Shown: positions 1 through 19,600, numbered from the stretch's first letter. The stretch is 64,000 nt of DNA from Fasciola hepatica (GCA_948099385.1 CANUEZ040000183.1:2790001-2854000), one strand, 5' to 3'. Program-made: numbers and translations. Notes: generated by a model not told the origin, from the letters alone.

Positions 1-3000
1 TTCCCTGAATGTATATAAATTAAGGGATGTGATCACTCATATAACTGTGGCAGTGTGTTGAAGGATATTGAAGCACACGATTTATAGTTCTTGCGAATTT
101 ATGAGTGACATTGGGAAACGCGATACCACGATGGAATTCCCAGATTATTGACTTGGTAGGCATTCGAAGTTAATGAACTGTGACAAGACTCCAGGTGGGA
201 AATTGTTTGATGAATATTTAGTTAGTGTTGACTGTAGAGTATATTTCACGTTATGAGTTGTCAACTTTAAAACCTGGGCAAAACTATGACAAGTGTGCGA
301 GGAACATTCAAACCAAAAAGCCTGCATTCTTTCTCAGCAGATGTTAGAACAGGAAGTTTTCATACAAAAAAAAACACTAATCCCGTCGATTTCTCGATGC
401 TACTCAGGAAAAGGTGAAGGTATTGTTTAGTCATTTGTCATGTAAGAAGTGAGTCTAACCAGTTGTTATTGGAAATTTAAGGATAAAACGTGCCAATTAG
501 TTAACTCATTTAAAGGCATATGAAATATGCATGGACTACACAGTTGTAAAGTATTCATTATCACATACCAGTTGACCACGGCAGGTTTCTGCATACGTAT
601 TTGTAACTTTTCCTACCAACAGCATCCACGACCCTAAGACTTGGACTAGAAAACCATATAGTGATGAGAACAAAGAAGTGACGAGACAAGGTATTGTGAT
701 GGGCAGGCACTGAGTTTTGAGTTGATGAGTGTATGAACCACTCTGCGATCATCAAGTGCGCAGTCAACGCGGTACCTGGACGCGGACCGAATCGCATCAT
801 GTGTCACTTCAAGAAACTGAAGACGGTTCCCAGGAGGGGTCTATTGGTTTCTTATGGTCATAATCTTGGTGGTAACTCGGACTGATCACCATATGAAGAA
901 AGATCAAACCGTATGGAGTATCCGAATGGTTCCTTGTAACATTACCGGTCAAATCTTAGAAGCTGGGTTACTGAAGCCATCTAGGCGATCACACAAGAAC
1001 CTACGTGAAGTACGGTCAACAACATCAAACCAAGTAAAGCAGATAATCGTACTTGAATGTGTAAAGGCGTTTATCTGCATCTTTTGGTGAAATGTCGCCC
1101 AGTCTGGGAGAAGAAGGGGTTATCATATTGATCACATTCAGCATCACGTATAAATATATATGGTTTGATTCAGTTATCCGGACGGAAACGTTTGTGCATA
1201 TGGATGAAAGACGTATGCAGTTAAATGAAGCGAGTGGAACCTCATAGTGAATGTCATTTCAATGAAAACCTGTTTACCCAGCGGAGAATTCAACAACGAT
1301 TCGGGAAAAATTTGCTCAATTGGAATGACACAGCGCGAACTTTTTGAAGGCAATCATCGTGAAACCTTTTAGATCATGAGACAAGAGCACGTTTCAGATA
1401 AGCGAGATCTACAACGATGTAATTTTGACATAAAGTGGTGGTAGGATAGCTTTTTAAGCCAAATGTTATTCGTCATGCAGAAGCAACGGATAACAGGTTG
1501 TTTCCGATGAAAAATATCAACGACCAAAATGGTGCTACGTCATGCATTGGTAATTTTTCACAAACTGTTCATAGCTCACCCGGGCGGGCTGGATGCTTGG
1601 TGGGTAATTTAAAATCATTTCCAACGGATCAAGTTCCGTTTGGAGCTTGATAGACGTGCCCTGGTGATGATTCCTAAAGGGTTGGATGAATCGGCTGCAC
1701 AATGCTTTAACCGCATTATCTAAGGAGCTGATTGTTTTAACGGTATGATGGGAATCATATTATACCAAATAACTCAGTTGGCTTATGCGTTGCGTAGGTT
1801 TTTCTAGTTGTTCGAAGTACGTTTTTTTACATTTCTTTTTCTCATAGATACGGTGGAATACGTGAATGATCTGATTACTTCCTGTGAGATATTGGTCATG
1901 TATGTGAGTAAAGCTCGTACTCTAGTAGAAGATATACCCGTGGAAGGCAAGTTCATTTGTTGGCAATTTTTTGATTTGACTGAGTCTCCTCATATGTTAG
2001 AGATAAAAAGAAAGCTATTATCCAGAAGTGAAAAAACAACTAAGAAAAAAAATAGATAAGGAGGGATGCATCACGAGAGAGATTCGGACATCTTTTTATC
2101 ATATCCTTCTGCCACTTGATTCGTCGTATTCTTTTTCAATCATATTTGTTAGCGGAACATTCAAATTCGGTAGAAGATGATTCTCAGTACGGTATCAGCA
2201 TTAATCTCGTAGTCGAAAACCACGAAAGTAGCGGCGGTTGAACTGTTGCTTGTTAGGAATCATCAGCAATGTATTGTCCGTCATGCTCCAAATTTGATCT
2301 AAACCAGAAATGCATGGCTTATAGTTAAATATTGCCTGAAACTTAGCTATCTGAGCTTCCACTCAACTGTTGGTCGAGCCTCAGTGCCACAAGATATATC
2401 GTCTATCTGTCACCGGGTTTTGAGCGGTACCAACCCGTTATCCACACAATGACTGACCCTCATAATAAGTGTCTTCTCAGTAGGAGTTTCAGGGCATTAC
2501 AAACAGTCTGCAGAGTTTTGTTGGGTGATCAGATAGGCTAGTGGTTAGTTCCGCAAATTAATTTTACACACATTTTCAGCCCAACTCATCATTAGATATC
2601 CCAGAAGCACTGGGCAGCTTTCGGGCTTTGTACTAGTCGACACCAACTAGTCACTTTCTCTGCACTGCGAAGCAAATATCGGGTATGGATACTTATCCCT
2701 AAAGTAATTTTCAATACAGGCGAGATTTTATGTCAGATAAAGGAGAAAGGTGACAAATTTCCATCTTATTGGTCATCATCTCTTTTGGTCAATAGATGCG
2801 TCCATCAACGGTCATGCTTTCTCACATTCAGCCAATAACACCGTGAATGTTTGACTCACTTTGTGGAGCTTCTAGTTTATTTAAACCTATATTTCGAGTC
2901 TCATCAAGCACACTCGCACAATCCATGGTTACATCATAGTAATTCGCTGTTCCTAATAGATCACCGTGCTAGTGATTTAACCAACATTTTCATTTGCTTG

Positions 3001-3345
3001 TTTTTATTAATTGCGCCCCTGGGGCAGTGCCAAATTTTATGCAGCAATGGCCGAGTTTATCATAGTTTCATTTCAAAAGAGTCAAGAACATCGCCTTAAC
3101 CCAAGGAGTTTGAAAGCTCAAGGCAAAATTGCAAAGTAGCATGATAATAATAAGTGATCTTGAAATCTCACCTGGATGAATAGATAACGGCACATCTGAC
3201 TGTTCTTAGTGGGTGAAAAAGATATGGTGAAATGGAGGTTTTATTGATAGCAATATTTCTGCAGTTTCTTTAATATTTTCATACTCAATAAGTACAATAG
3301 TTCTTGAGTGAAGTCTCAGTCATGAATAATTTCTCGAATGGGTGA
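1..3345. other. No gene recognised
   Basis: I see no recognisable protein, RNA gene or repeat in this stretch. Reading frames are short, the longest being about 83 codons, which is what AT-rich non-coding DNA gives by chance. It may be intergenic or intronic. Confidence 0.6.
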
Positions 3346-3349
3346 ATTA

Positions 3350-3400
3350 CCTGCGGGGGTCGACAGGATTCGAACTAGGAACCTAAAGGTTAAAGTTCAT
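3350..3400 (-). repeat. tRNA-like B-box, possible SINE head
   Basis: On the minus strand the sequence carries GTTCGAATCC, a perfect match to the tRNA B-box (TPsiC arm) consensus, followed by a C-rich segment. No acceptor stem or complete cloverleaf is evident, so this is not a functional tRNA gene. The likeliest reading is the head of a tRNA-derived SINE, but no body shared with the other candidates in the window was found. Confidence 0.25.
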
Positions 3401-3656
3401 CCTAATAACAATGACTGATTGACAATGACAATGATCGAAAGAAGAATTGTTTTCGTTTATACCGCATTCAGCTTTAGTGATAAAATTGAAGAATAAAGGG
3501 AGACAGGGCATATTGTGCATGAATTACCTGTCAGTCACAAATGCGCAAAAGTTCGTGAAAATATACATTATTTCAAACAAATTAGTCATTTGAAACGAGT
3601 TCATGTATTTTGTAGTTTAACTTTTCGGTTGATGTGCATATGCCTATACAAGGCAC

Positions 3657-8449
<4,793 letters not shown>

Positions 8450-8457
8450 GAATACCT

Positions 8458-8700
8458 AGGGATAAAGAGTAACCTGACCTGAGATGGTAAAACCACATCA
8501 GGTCCCAGTAGGTTAGATGTGTTAACCAGCCAAATCCTATCAAATTGCTGTTGATCGCAACTGTGACTGTCTATGGTACTATTCTGGCCTCTCACATCGA
8601 TATTGATTAAAAATCTGTCATATGGTAAACACAAGCTCCCGCACAGAAATTCGAACCAGGACGGACTGAGTGAAAGTCAGGATTTACAGGCAGGACACTG
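8458..8700 (-). repeat. SINE-like repeat, tRNA-related (copy 1)
   Basis: Read on the minus strand, a B-box-like GGTTCGAATTTC near 8649-8660 is followed after about 130 nt by a body segment (8458-8520) that aligns with the minus-strand body at 22968-23040. Both contain ATGTGGTTTT flanked by related sequence (ACCTACT.. / ACCTATT.. upstream and CTCAGG downstream). A tRNA-like head and a shared body in the same order and strand at two places is what a SINE family looks like. The spacing between head and body differs between the copies, so indels must be assumed. No RNA polymerase III terminator or target duplication was identified. Confidence 0.4.
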
Positions 8701-8709
8701 AAATAGATT

Positions 8710-11700
8710 GCAGCTAAATGGCAACAGGACTTGCTGACTCACGTTTTGGAATAATGAATTGGCATTCATGGCTACCGATTTTTTCTCAGTGGATTTATTT
8801 GTTATGCTCATTACCGGCTTTTGTTTCAGACATCATGTTGCTCAGTAGGTTGCACTACTAATGTCAAATGTTTTGCAGATTGCACTCACTTGAACCGGGA
8901 GTAAAATGTTCTGTTTTTGTAATAAAAATATGACAGTTTCATGGAGGAAAATAATTTACTAGGAAAACATGCAAGCAGCAACGGGGAAACAAACAACCTC
9001 AGACATCGGCAACGGTAAGCCAGAGGCAGTCACTTGATCTAGAAATGCGCTGTGCGCGCATGTAACACACGACAGCAGATAGAAAATAACATTTAGGCTT
9101 CGTAGCCAAGTTCAGAAATTGGAAGCTATCGACTTGAAAATGTGAATGTGTTATAAAATGCTTTTTTGCAACAATTATACACGTCTGATCAGTCGAAATG
9201 TGTTTCACTTAATCTTTTTTCAAGTAAAAACAGTTCAAAGCACTGTTCAGAGTCCGATACTATTAGTGAAACACAGGTAATCTCCATGAATTCGGCAACA
9301 TAATATCTCATTCGCATCGAAAAATATCTCATTAGTATCAGTCCAGCGTTCTTTCGGCAGGATAGTGCTAGCTCACGTTGCTTGTATATAACCATCTTGT
9401 TTTCTTCCACAATGATCTGTCCATGTTGCTCCATCACATTCTACTTCGTTCCAGTATTCATTTTCCATATCAAATAGGCATACTAATTCTGATTGATGTG
9501 ACACGTCATTGTACTCCCACCTCTTGAAAAAGACGTTCACTATTCTTCGGTACAGTCAGTTCATTCTGGATTGCAGCTTTCAATACTGGGTTGATTTGTC
9601 TTATTGATCTTGCAGCCCTCCGGATCTGGTTTGTAGTGTTATGGTCAGTAAAAACAAACAACTAACTCGGAGACCAGCCTCGTGCGATCAACAACCTAGA
9701 CTGAATCTAGTTTCGGATAGCGACGAAGTTCACGTTTAAACCACTACTACAATACGTTCAGGAAGACCGATTCGAACGTTGATGTACGATACCGCAATGT
9801 CGAATAAGATCGCTGCTTTGAAAACGAAAACCGCGGAAGATATTTTGTCGTTTCTTTTATCGACCCGTTGACGTTCGAGGGAAACCCATCAGAAATGTTC
9901 GACATTCCCAAAAATACGGTTTGTTCAGTTTTCCTCGCCTTCCCCACCCCATGAAACTGGGTAAGGATATTCAGTGTTGACATTTTTGGCAAACATTATT
10001 CCTTTATGTCAGCTTCATCTTGAGCACTCGGTAAAACTTACCAGTTCTTAGCCCAAGTACACTAGCAAAAACTATCTACAGACCGACTGAAACGAACGAT
10101 GCTTTCATTCCTTCTCGGGGGTTTAGGCATGCTGTTAGCATGCCGTTTTCTAAAGTGAGTAACCCACGGTCGTCTAAAATGTCAAATATAAAACAATCGA
10201 GGTATATTTTTGGTGGTGGGACATTTCATCTCCTACGCGATTCCAGCAACTATTGCGCCCCTTCATTAATAAGCATTCTAAGGGTCACACGCACACCCGA
10301 TTTCCTCGGATCTGTGAGCTCCATGCCACATCCCAGAAAGTCTCCAAGAAGTTCATAATATCCTCTTCCTCGAATGATCCAGGTGACTTCGGCTACGTTC
10401 TGCCCACGGCAGTATCACTACCGCTACTAATACTGACATTAGTTGTGGTGGTAGTGGGTGTCAGAGCATAGGTTTGTCATCAACCTCTAACTTACCGCAA
10501 AAGCCGAAGCAAAGAGACGAATTTGACTGTCACCGCTGACCTAGACCATTTTTTGGAAAAGCATTGCCTGATAGAGTGAGTATCAGATGAATGACAAGCA
10601 GTCATGGTAAACTTGTGACATTGCTTTAATGAAATAAATCCTTGGCCATGTTGAATTAGATCTAGCAGGTCGTTCCAACAAAGTTCAACAGAGCTGAGTA
10701 CTCAAAAATAAAATAAACTCATAGCCATAACGGAATTCAAAATCTCACTGTGGCAGGTTTGGTTTTCACCGTCGTCAGTTAGATTCACTATTCGGGCTTA
10801 TGTATACCTTGTGGTCGAAAGGAATCGTCCTTTTGTTTACCAACGAAATCGAACAAGAATGATTGATAGAAGCAAACCAAGCATTTAGCTTCAGTCGACT
10901 GTGGTGATATGTGCGGGATATGCACATACTAGAAAAATCCAAATTTACGTACAGTAAATGTATAAATAAGTCGTTGATTTGCGGTTTATGAAGAACGGAG
11001 CAATTACGGAATGTCGGTCGAGCAAACGAAAGGTCCTTCAGGATGCCACTTGAAAATCTACAACGAGAGGTGAATTTTGAGCAATAATTGGGGTTGTATA
11101 AACAAAACCGTGAGTCTGCAGAGCCAGCAGTATAACATACAATTTTACATGGTAGATTTACGGAGCTCTCATTCAGATATTTCAAAGCTCAGAGCAGCTG
11201 TGAATACGGAAAATTTGGATTCCAGTTCCCAATCAGTAACAGCTTTTCGACAACTCACATTGATAATGAAGGACGAATGTCAAACAGTTGGAGCTTTTAT
11301 TGCTGGAAAATTGCTGACAGTTAAAAATAAGACGTACATTCTTACTGACAGGCTATCTATCAATGGTGAAGTTGAGTTTGTGTGAGGATCACACGAATTC
11401 AATTGGGCTAGATAATGTAATCGAAAATGGCAGGCTTAAAGCCTTTGGTTACCGCAGATGTTTTGATGAATGTTATGAACTGGACTTTTGTCTGGGTTTG
11501 CTTTGTATATGAGACATCTACAGAGGAAAACATCTGTATGATGTCGCTCCCTTGATCAACTTTGTGAATCCATAATGCTTAACAGAGGTTCTTAGTGCCA
11601 TTCGTACTTCCACACTTTCTTGGCAAGAAAGTCTGAACTAGCGATTATTCTCGTGTCATTTTTTGGGTACACATTCCTATTCATGGATATCAGCCAACCT

Positions 11701-12195
11701 GTAAATGAAATATGGTGTGAGCATGATATCTTCTAATTGCTTATCAGGAAACAGCATACTCAGTGATATAGACAATATAAAACAAGCAAATAAATACACA
11801 TAAGGTTGACGGATTGGAAAGCGTGCGGTAAGCTCATTTGTTACAATGTCTAAAGGACTACAACAAAGGTTATAAAGCTTTTATCAACTTGTCCAGTAGT
11901 TACAAGTTCAGGGGGTCAGGATACTGTTGACCAATAAAGTCAAGATGTGTAAAAACTGCAAAGATGTCGCAATAAATATTATGAGCTAATTGTAGCAGTT
12001 TGTCTATTAGCTAAATGGTATCAGTTAACAACAGGTTGTTGCTTATGTGAATCTGCATAATATTACGAGGTAAATGTGAAGCGGAATTGTTTTGAATATA
12101 GTCAAGATCATGGATCGCTTTTGGCAGATGGACCGGCAAAAGGAAATTGACTTTTGCATTGCAAAATCACGATACCTGAGGCTTTCCACTGTGAG
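8710..12195. other. No gene recognised
   Basis: Nothing identified. A 136-codon minus-strand frame (10775-11185) partly overlaps a 102-codon plus-strand frame (11077-11385). Neither has a recognisable motif, and frames of this size are expected about once by chance in a window this long. Confidence 0.5.
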
Positions 12196-12925
12196 CGATT
12201 GCAAATATGTATCGTCTGGTTGTCCGTCGGTTGACCAGGCCGGACAGATCAGAGATTCTTGCTGCCGGGCTCGTCTGCAGGTCGCGAGTAGGGAAACAGC
12301 CTCTTATACGGTTGCCCATGAATGAGATGTGTTCATCAAATAAGCGCTTGTCGAAGATTGCTGGCATAGGTGGATGGTGACGTGCGATATGTGATAAGCT
12401 AGCGATATGCAGCATGAATCGCCGCAGATCTGCTGACGGAACTGTGAAGTGGCGAATGTGGCTCACCACTGAATATAGCCGTTACTCACAGTCGTGCTCT
12501 ACCAAACATTTATGGTTTCTTAGAAAAAGCAAATCAAACATACAGCTATCATTGGCTCACATGGAATAACCTGCTACACTAAGAAACGCTGATGACTGTG
12601 CCATAGCTACAGGTGCATCCTAAGTTAAGGTCCGAAATATACCTGGAGACTAGCCAGTACTGTAGCCATAAGGGAAACAGTCATGAAAGATATGACGAAC
12701 TGAACGATTGACCACCAACTGAAGCGCATGTGCAACTGATCTCTTGCACCATGAATCCGAACTTGCTTCCCCATATCCACTCCCTTCACGTATTATTTTC
12801 ACAGCCCGGTCGACCGTACCAGCTGCTGTAGCCATGGCTTTCCTCGTACTCCTTCGAATAGCATATATGTTTTACTTCACCCCTACACCGTCTCAAGCCC
12901 AATTCCGTACTCAATAAGCATTCAA
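12196..12925 (+). other. GC-richer leader upstream of the endonuclease remnant
   Basis: Base composition rises here compared with the flanks and stays higher through the endonuclease remnant at 12926. It has no open frame of note. By position it may be the 5' untranslated region of the same degenerate non-LTR retrotransposon; this is inference from composition and adjacency only. Confidence 0.3.
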
Positions 12926-13680
12926 ACGAGCCACATTCACTGTGCAAACCCTGATGCGTAAATGACGTATATGAACCCCTTTACCACTGATGTGCGCTGC
13001 ATTCAAGAGACCTGCCTTCATGAGTCGCTTTCTATCATTCGACTGGCGCTCACACCACATTCGTCTGCAAAAATCCACTTGCGCTTTTCTGGTGACTTTC
13101 AGCCTATGGCTTTTGGTCTTCCTGGAGTTCACATTGTTTTCAGCAAAAAGGCTGTAGCTGAGTTATAAGTGTGGACCCCTGCAGACAGTCGGCTAACCCA
13201 ATGACCCTGGTAGATTTGGGCAAGGCAAGCAATCGCCGCTCTGATGGACTCAATTTGTTGGTCTTCTCAGCATATGCAACCACCGATTGCGGCCTAGAAG
13301 CAATCAAAGATGAATTTAACGTGAAGCATGCTGTGCTGTAAATGACTTTTAGGCAAGAAACATGAAGTCTGGAGTAGTTCGGATGCCATCTTTCAAGGCG
13401 CATGTAGGTGTTCTCTACGGGCTAGGTTCCTGTCTTCCAGATAACGGAAATGGTTTCTGTATATATTCTCTGATCTTTGCATGTCCCTCGCGGTACAGAC
13501 ATCAGGCCATCACACCACTGGTATGCCCCTTGGAGTCCGCCCACTCCATTTTGCGAGTTGGCTCAGATAGAGCACATCGCAATAAGTAATGGGGTCATGT
13601 CCAATACTGCCGTTCGTACCAGAGTGTTACTTCTCTCCCGGACTCCGGCTACACCCTAATTTGCACCTAGTTGTCCACTT
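12926..13680 (+). pseudogene. Non-LTR retrotransposon endonuclease (APE-type) remnant
   Basis: This is the decayed apurinic-like endonuclease domain that nicks target DNA for non-LTR retrotransposons. Blocks occur in the family order but in three frames. First comes a start resembling F-x-V-x-TL near 12935. CIQET follows at 12998-13012, holding the metal-binding Glu. SAYATTDC at 13267-13290 matches the SAYAPT block. AQIEHIAIS near 13561-13587 matches the QIDHIAIS block, with the usual Asp changed to Glu. At least two frameshifts and several stop codons separate the blocks, so it is not functional. The terminal SDH block is not recognisable. The sequence after 13590 loosely continues the linker seen between endonuclease and reverse transcriptase, but no reverse transcriptase follows. 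The clade (RTE or CR1-like) cannot be fixed from this piece. Confidence 0.75.
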
Positions 13681-16600
13681 GCCTCCATGGACACTCCAAA
13701 CGAACGATGGTTTGATTGGAATAAGCTTTCCAGGCTAGACTCTCTTTGTTGTGAAATCTCCTGTCTGAAAAGTCAGAAACTGTCTCACCCATAATCATCA
13801 GACATCACTGGATGCGTATGAGGAATACATTCCAGTCCTCAAGTCTGATGAGTGGTGTTATGTTCCTTAGCACAGTAAGACACAGGAATACAACTGAATC
13901 CCTGCACTTTCTCGATTCATGCCTATTGATACCGGGTGCAAGTAATTAAACTGAAACAACGCTCGTAAAAAGGACATGAACTAAAAGCAAATCTTTGTAG
14001 GGAAGGTAAATTCTGATGGTTGCAACTTGTATCACAGAGGTAACTTGCTAGTCCCATTTGAAATTCTCGCAAGATGTTCAGTCTAACTCTAGTCTCTGGT
14101 AAGTAACTATCAGGTGTGAGTAAAACGATTGATGAAGCAGAGACATCTGGAGAGCTAGTCGGAGCATTTTTAGACGGAATCTATTTGTTTATCGGTGTTA
14201 ACTTCTCTAATAGTTCGGCTGGCATAACTTCTGGGATTTTTCGATAGAAAATCCTACCAAAGCGGGTACCTGCATGGAAATCAAAACCTTTGGAATTCAC
14301 AGAGCGCCGGGCTCCAGAAGACCTTCCCAATACCTATTTCAAGGTTAGTGTAGTAAAGCCTGTTCTCCACGGTTTGGGATTCCGAGCAGGTCATCTCCTT
14401 GTAGGGAAACCCATGGTTTATCCATCTTCAGGGGAGGTACACCCAGTGACTGCACTAACCGTAGAGCTATGAAGACAGGGAGGCACTTGTTTCATACATT
14501 GAGATCTATAAATTTTGAACACATTGTTTTTCTACTAAACTGTTGACATCCGCGTGGTTCAATTTTACTATTTTTGTCGTAACTCAAATTGGTTTTCCTC
14601 AGACATCTAGCACTTTGATGTTGCCCTTCATCGCAATATTACCCTTGTATTTATTTGAATCTCTCATTGAATAGTTTACTGTTTACTATGCAGAGAGTAG
14701 ACCTGATGTCTTATTTTGTCTCTCTTTGGTAGTCACTAATAAACGTGGGGTACCCTGTTGGGTTTTTAATTTTTTCTGTAGGCAGAACTTCAGCTAGACG
14801 TGTCGAAATTCGCACTCTGTCTGAGTTGTTGACCACCTGAGGGACATTCCTTTGCGTGATTAGGAGTCCAGGAGTTTCGGCTCGAGTGGTCATTTGGGTT
14901 CCTATCCTGCTTGACCACAGGAATGGTACACCGTCTGCGCTGTGTGTCAATAAGGCTGTACGTTGTGCTTTGTGCTGCACCTAATAGGCTGTGTGCCATC
15001 TGTTATGGATTATGTGTTCGCTTGGCTCTGAGCCTTTTGTTCCCTTGTAAGAAGTACTGATGTCAGTAAAAGTCTATGTTAACTGGATGAAAATTGGCTA
15101 TACGGCAAAGCCCTATTTCAGTAGCGTCTAAGCTTCTCGTATCTTGCGTACTTCGTACTCGAAAATGAAGCTCGAAAGAAACAGGTGTTTCGATCAAATA
15201 TTCACCCTCCGACAGGTGCTGGGACACCGTTATACAATCCAATTATCACGGTGTTCCCAGGCCTTCGCGCGATCTTCAAATCTATCGATAGCATTGCACT
15301 AAAGGACTGCTGGTTGAGAAAGGGATTCCTGAAAATTGTGTCAATCTTTAAATAACTGTACCAGTACAACCAGGGTCGTAATAAGGCCTGCGGCCAGCCT
15401 TTTCCTACTGTATTGTCACAGCTAGAGTGTTGTATGCTTGAAATTTTGAACTCGGTTCAATCTGGTGGATCTCAAGTGTTTCGTAACATTAACAGCTTAG
15501 TAGCTTAGCTAGTAGAGCAACGGAGTTCATGATAAATCGGCTTTGGCTACCACGCTTGATTACGAATCCAAACTAGATCAACCACATCAAATATAAGGAT
15601 AAATTAAACATTATCGACTTCGTTTATAGAAAACACTTTATGTGTTGACATTGAGAAAATATGCAGTATCATGTAGGTAACCTACACGCTTTTCTGATCT
15701 TCTAGCTACTGTGCAAACAAAATACAGACTATGCCGGCAATTACCAAATCTGCCAACCATCAATACAATTACCAGATAGCTTATCCGAATCGGGAACAAA
15801 ATCATAGCTGGCTTAGCCTTTCACTAATACGAAGTGAAAAATCTTCCAAAAGTATCTTATCTGACCGTCACTAATTGGTCGACTGATATGGGTATGCTGA
15901 TAGAAACTCTTATGGCTGTTGTGTTTCGTTTGAAGGAAGAAAATTATGGGTCGGTGTTGGATAATGACCACATGAAATATCGAAGTGTAGTTTGGTGTTG
16001 TTTACCATAAACGAGTAAATGGACGATAGACAGCTATCACGTGCGTCGGAGCAAAACCAAACGGAACGGGCTAAACGAGACCTGCATGTAGAATGATGTG
16101 TGGTTACACTTTGCAAATTTAATTGAATATGTTTAACGCTAGTAAGGTTTTCACTTTTATCCGGTCGATTTCTTTGTTGGTACAAAGCTTTGTTTGAAGA
16201 AACATACAATTTCATTTGATGTAGTATTTGGTTCAATGACCAGGACGAAGTTTTCTTGACTACATCTGGTGAAGGACGGATAGGTTCAGTTCTTCGTTAA
16301 GGATTTGCTAGCCATGGTGCGGCTGTCGGTATTCAGTGGGACCGAGGTTGGTTGATGGCCTATTTTGAGCTCATTTCTGGGGCATCACTTTAAAAATGTT
16401 GGTAGTAGTGCAAAGAAGCCTTAAAAAGGTGGATCTGACTACTTCTAACGGATACCCTGGTTATCGGATTCGTATCCTCGGCTAACGGTCAGGAGCAGAT
16501 GCGATAATTCGACGCTGCCCAGGTGGAAGTTGATGCGGACACTCAGGTACATGCAGTTACGCTTCGTTCATCCTGAGCCGTGCTTTATCCATGCCCGATG

Positions 16601-19600
16601 CGGCATAATGGTGTGATCTTTTGGTGAACCTTATGCGGGAACCCCTGCTCGGATGAATCACTTTGATCGAGTCTGACATTCTTTAGGTAATTTCCAGTTG
16701 GCGAACGCGGCTCGAGAACCTATCGATGCTTGCATGACTATGGTATATGTGGTTGCTGAAGAAGATTCAAGAACGAAACATTGACTTGTGGAGAAACTAT
16801 TGAGACCTAGAATTCCGAATATCGAAGAGAGAGTTAGGAAGGCCGAAAAACAGAAAGAATTCTGCTGTCTCTACTGTGAAGATGTGGGGCACGTTGGATG
16901 AGACGTTAAGCAGAATAATACGAGAAATAAAGATGCGCCAACTGATGCAGTCGTCATTAGACGATTGGACTGCGGGATAATCCAAGCACAAATTGAGATC
17001 AATCACCATAATGACACTTGCTTAAGTCATAAATGAGCGATTGATTCCCTGACCGAGCGGTGGCGAGATGAGAAAGTACAACCATATGCAATTTATATGG
17101 AAACTATTAGAGAGGATGGAGGACAGTGAAACACAATAACGCATGTTTCTCAGTGAAAATGCAATGGTCATGCATAATTTTATCGTGTTGTATTACATCA
17201 GTCAAACCGACCTACACATTCTGAACATATTAATCCATTTGCGAGATTTATATCATGAACTAAGGTTTAATCGGTGTCAATCGTTCGTCAGACCAATCAT
17301 CCAACTAGAGAAGTTGCGGGCTGATGATCACATCTCCACAAACCACCACTGGTAGAAAGACAAGAACCAATGTGAAAACGAACCCAAAGTCAAACCATAG
17401 AAAAAACAGATTGGAAGAACACTGTCACTTTCAACTGTCGAGGAGGAGGAGTATAATGGAGCAAAATCAACTACTCAAGAGTAGATTCACCATCCGCAAG
17501 AATGCGCCAGAGTCACGTGGACAAACTGAAATGGTTTAAGAGACACAAACACGAATGGTGTGTGATAACCCTTCCCAATGTCTATTGAGTGTGTCTGATG
17601 AAAGTAAGTATTCCAGGTTGAATTGGTAGGTTTTATTGTTGTTCCAAAGCACTGTGTCGTCCTCTATCGTGCTTTCTGCCTTGTTATACAGACAAATAAC
17701 CGAGATTCCTGCGGAGGCATGTTTAACTGCATAGCTATGTTTGTAATGGAATACACCGATACGAAATTTGTGGGGGACATCGGCTTATTATTCAAGGGAA
17801 GCTACTGAAGTGACATCTCTTTTGCATGAATGACCGTCAACTCAAGGCAAATAACTTACCGACACTGTAGGTATTCCGTGATGGACTTCATGGAAACAAT
17901 AGTCAGAAACATTTGGAACACTGTTTACGCGCAGAATTGGTCAGAACTTGAGAACCACCTGAGAAGACGCTGAAGCTTACTAAGCTATGATTTCCGGCAC
18001 ACATTTCGTGGTCGGAAGTCCTCCATATGCACTGAGGTGAATGGTATCTGGAGGATGTAAGAGACTGAACCACACATGCCGTGTTATCTCCCTCCTATTC
18101 ACTGAAGTTCGTTTGGCTGAATCAGTTACATGATGCCGCGAGGCTTATCCATGCCCGTGAACATCTGCTCGTGATTATTTCATGTCGAGTTCGCAATAAA
18201 TTTGAGCATCCAGTGCCCGTCTATACCGTACTAGGCACGGCCCCATTCAGCCGATCACCCTTGGCTTACTTCGTGTAAAGCTGATATCGACCGACAGCTC
18301 AGGTTTACTATTGACACGATTATTATTGTACTGATGCGCGTGTTTTCCACACTTTGATTCCGAATACACATTCTTCTTACGTGTGCACTTTCGTTCTACC
18401 CACCGGATATCGGACACAACTCACAAGTATTCGAGTTTTCAGTTATTCAGTAGCCAGATTTCCAACATATTGACTGTGCTTAAATTACATACGGATTAGA
18501 GCGGAAGTCTTCTCCGACGATCCTAACAGATACCGACAGATTTCAGCATACCTGAAAGATAACAAGGTATTCTCCGAACAAGTTTCCTCTGTAAAGTTAA
18601 TAAGTAAAAAACAATTTAGAAAAAATATTTCTGATATGAACAGTCTTTCCTCATCAGCAAAGGAGACCATATCCGCCAAACCGTAACTTCATGGGTTGAA
18701 AAACTAGTCAACTTCGACACTTTTCTAGTTTTAGACTTCTGAACTTCAGGCCTATTCATCAGGGCAGAAAAGGCCATACATTTTCACTTGACGATCGATT
18801 GCCATGAAACTGACCCCAACAACATTGTGTTCTACTGAATGGTGTACTCCATCTGTGTGTTTTGGTTGAATGTGAAACCTTCCAGGAAGGAGATATTCAG
18901 CTCCAAGGATAAAATTTATCAAGACAATCTTGACAACAACTGTATGAGAATGCTTGAAAATGTGTCACTTTCCCAAATTAATGTTTTAAGTCTGCAATAC
19001 TTTGATATTTGAAGACGTTGATAATTATTGCGGAATATCATAAGGCAAAAATGGATTGCTTTTTCACATCCTCTACCTAATTTGGGTCACAAAGTCACTC
19101 CTGTTACTATCCCTACTAATGAAGTGAACTCATTACCGTACTGGGCTGAACTGACCAATGAACTGAGGTTATCTGTGTCGGAACCGCTTCCTTCAGGGCC
19201 AGTTATATTTCTAGTGGTCCTCACACTGATTTTTGCTGCTCATTGTAACTCAGACTAACAAAACAATGCATTCACGGGATCAACAAAATGCAGCAAGATC
19301 CCGTTGTTTTCAGGCAATGGGTAACTGGAACTCTTGATCTGATCTAGTATTCGTTTATTGATTCAGCCGGGAACACCTGAGATTCACTTCGGTATCATGT
19401 GTGGTGATCGTGGAGAAAACATCAGACAACATTATCATTTATGGTTTATAAACACCGCTGCTTGCATGCCTCCCCTACAAGCCACTTAATTCAAGTCAGA
19501 AGAAAGGTTGCAATGTAAAGGTGATATTTTTTTTCTCTCTTTATTTCTCTAAACTGTGAACTTGGATGAATGAAACGTAAAATGGCACAGTTATAGCTCA

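Noticed and set aside
10775..11185. 136-codon minus-strand frame
   Set aside because: No motif, and frames of this size are expected by chance in 64 kb read in six frames.
13840..13860. CTGATGAG near 13845 as a ribozyme core
   Set aside because: No GAAA segment or stems at the needed distance.
16580..18165. Shared CTTTATCCATGCCCG-like words as a repeat pair
   Set aside because: Similarity is limited to about 13 bases and does not extend.
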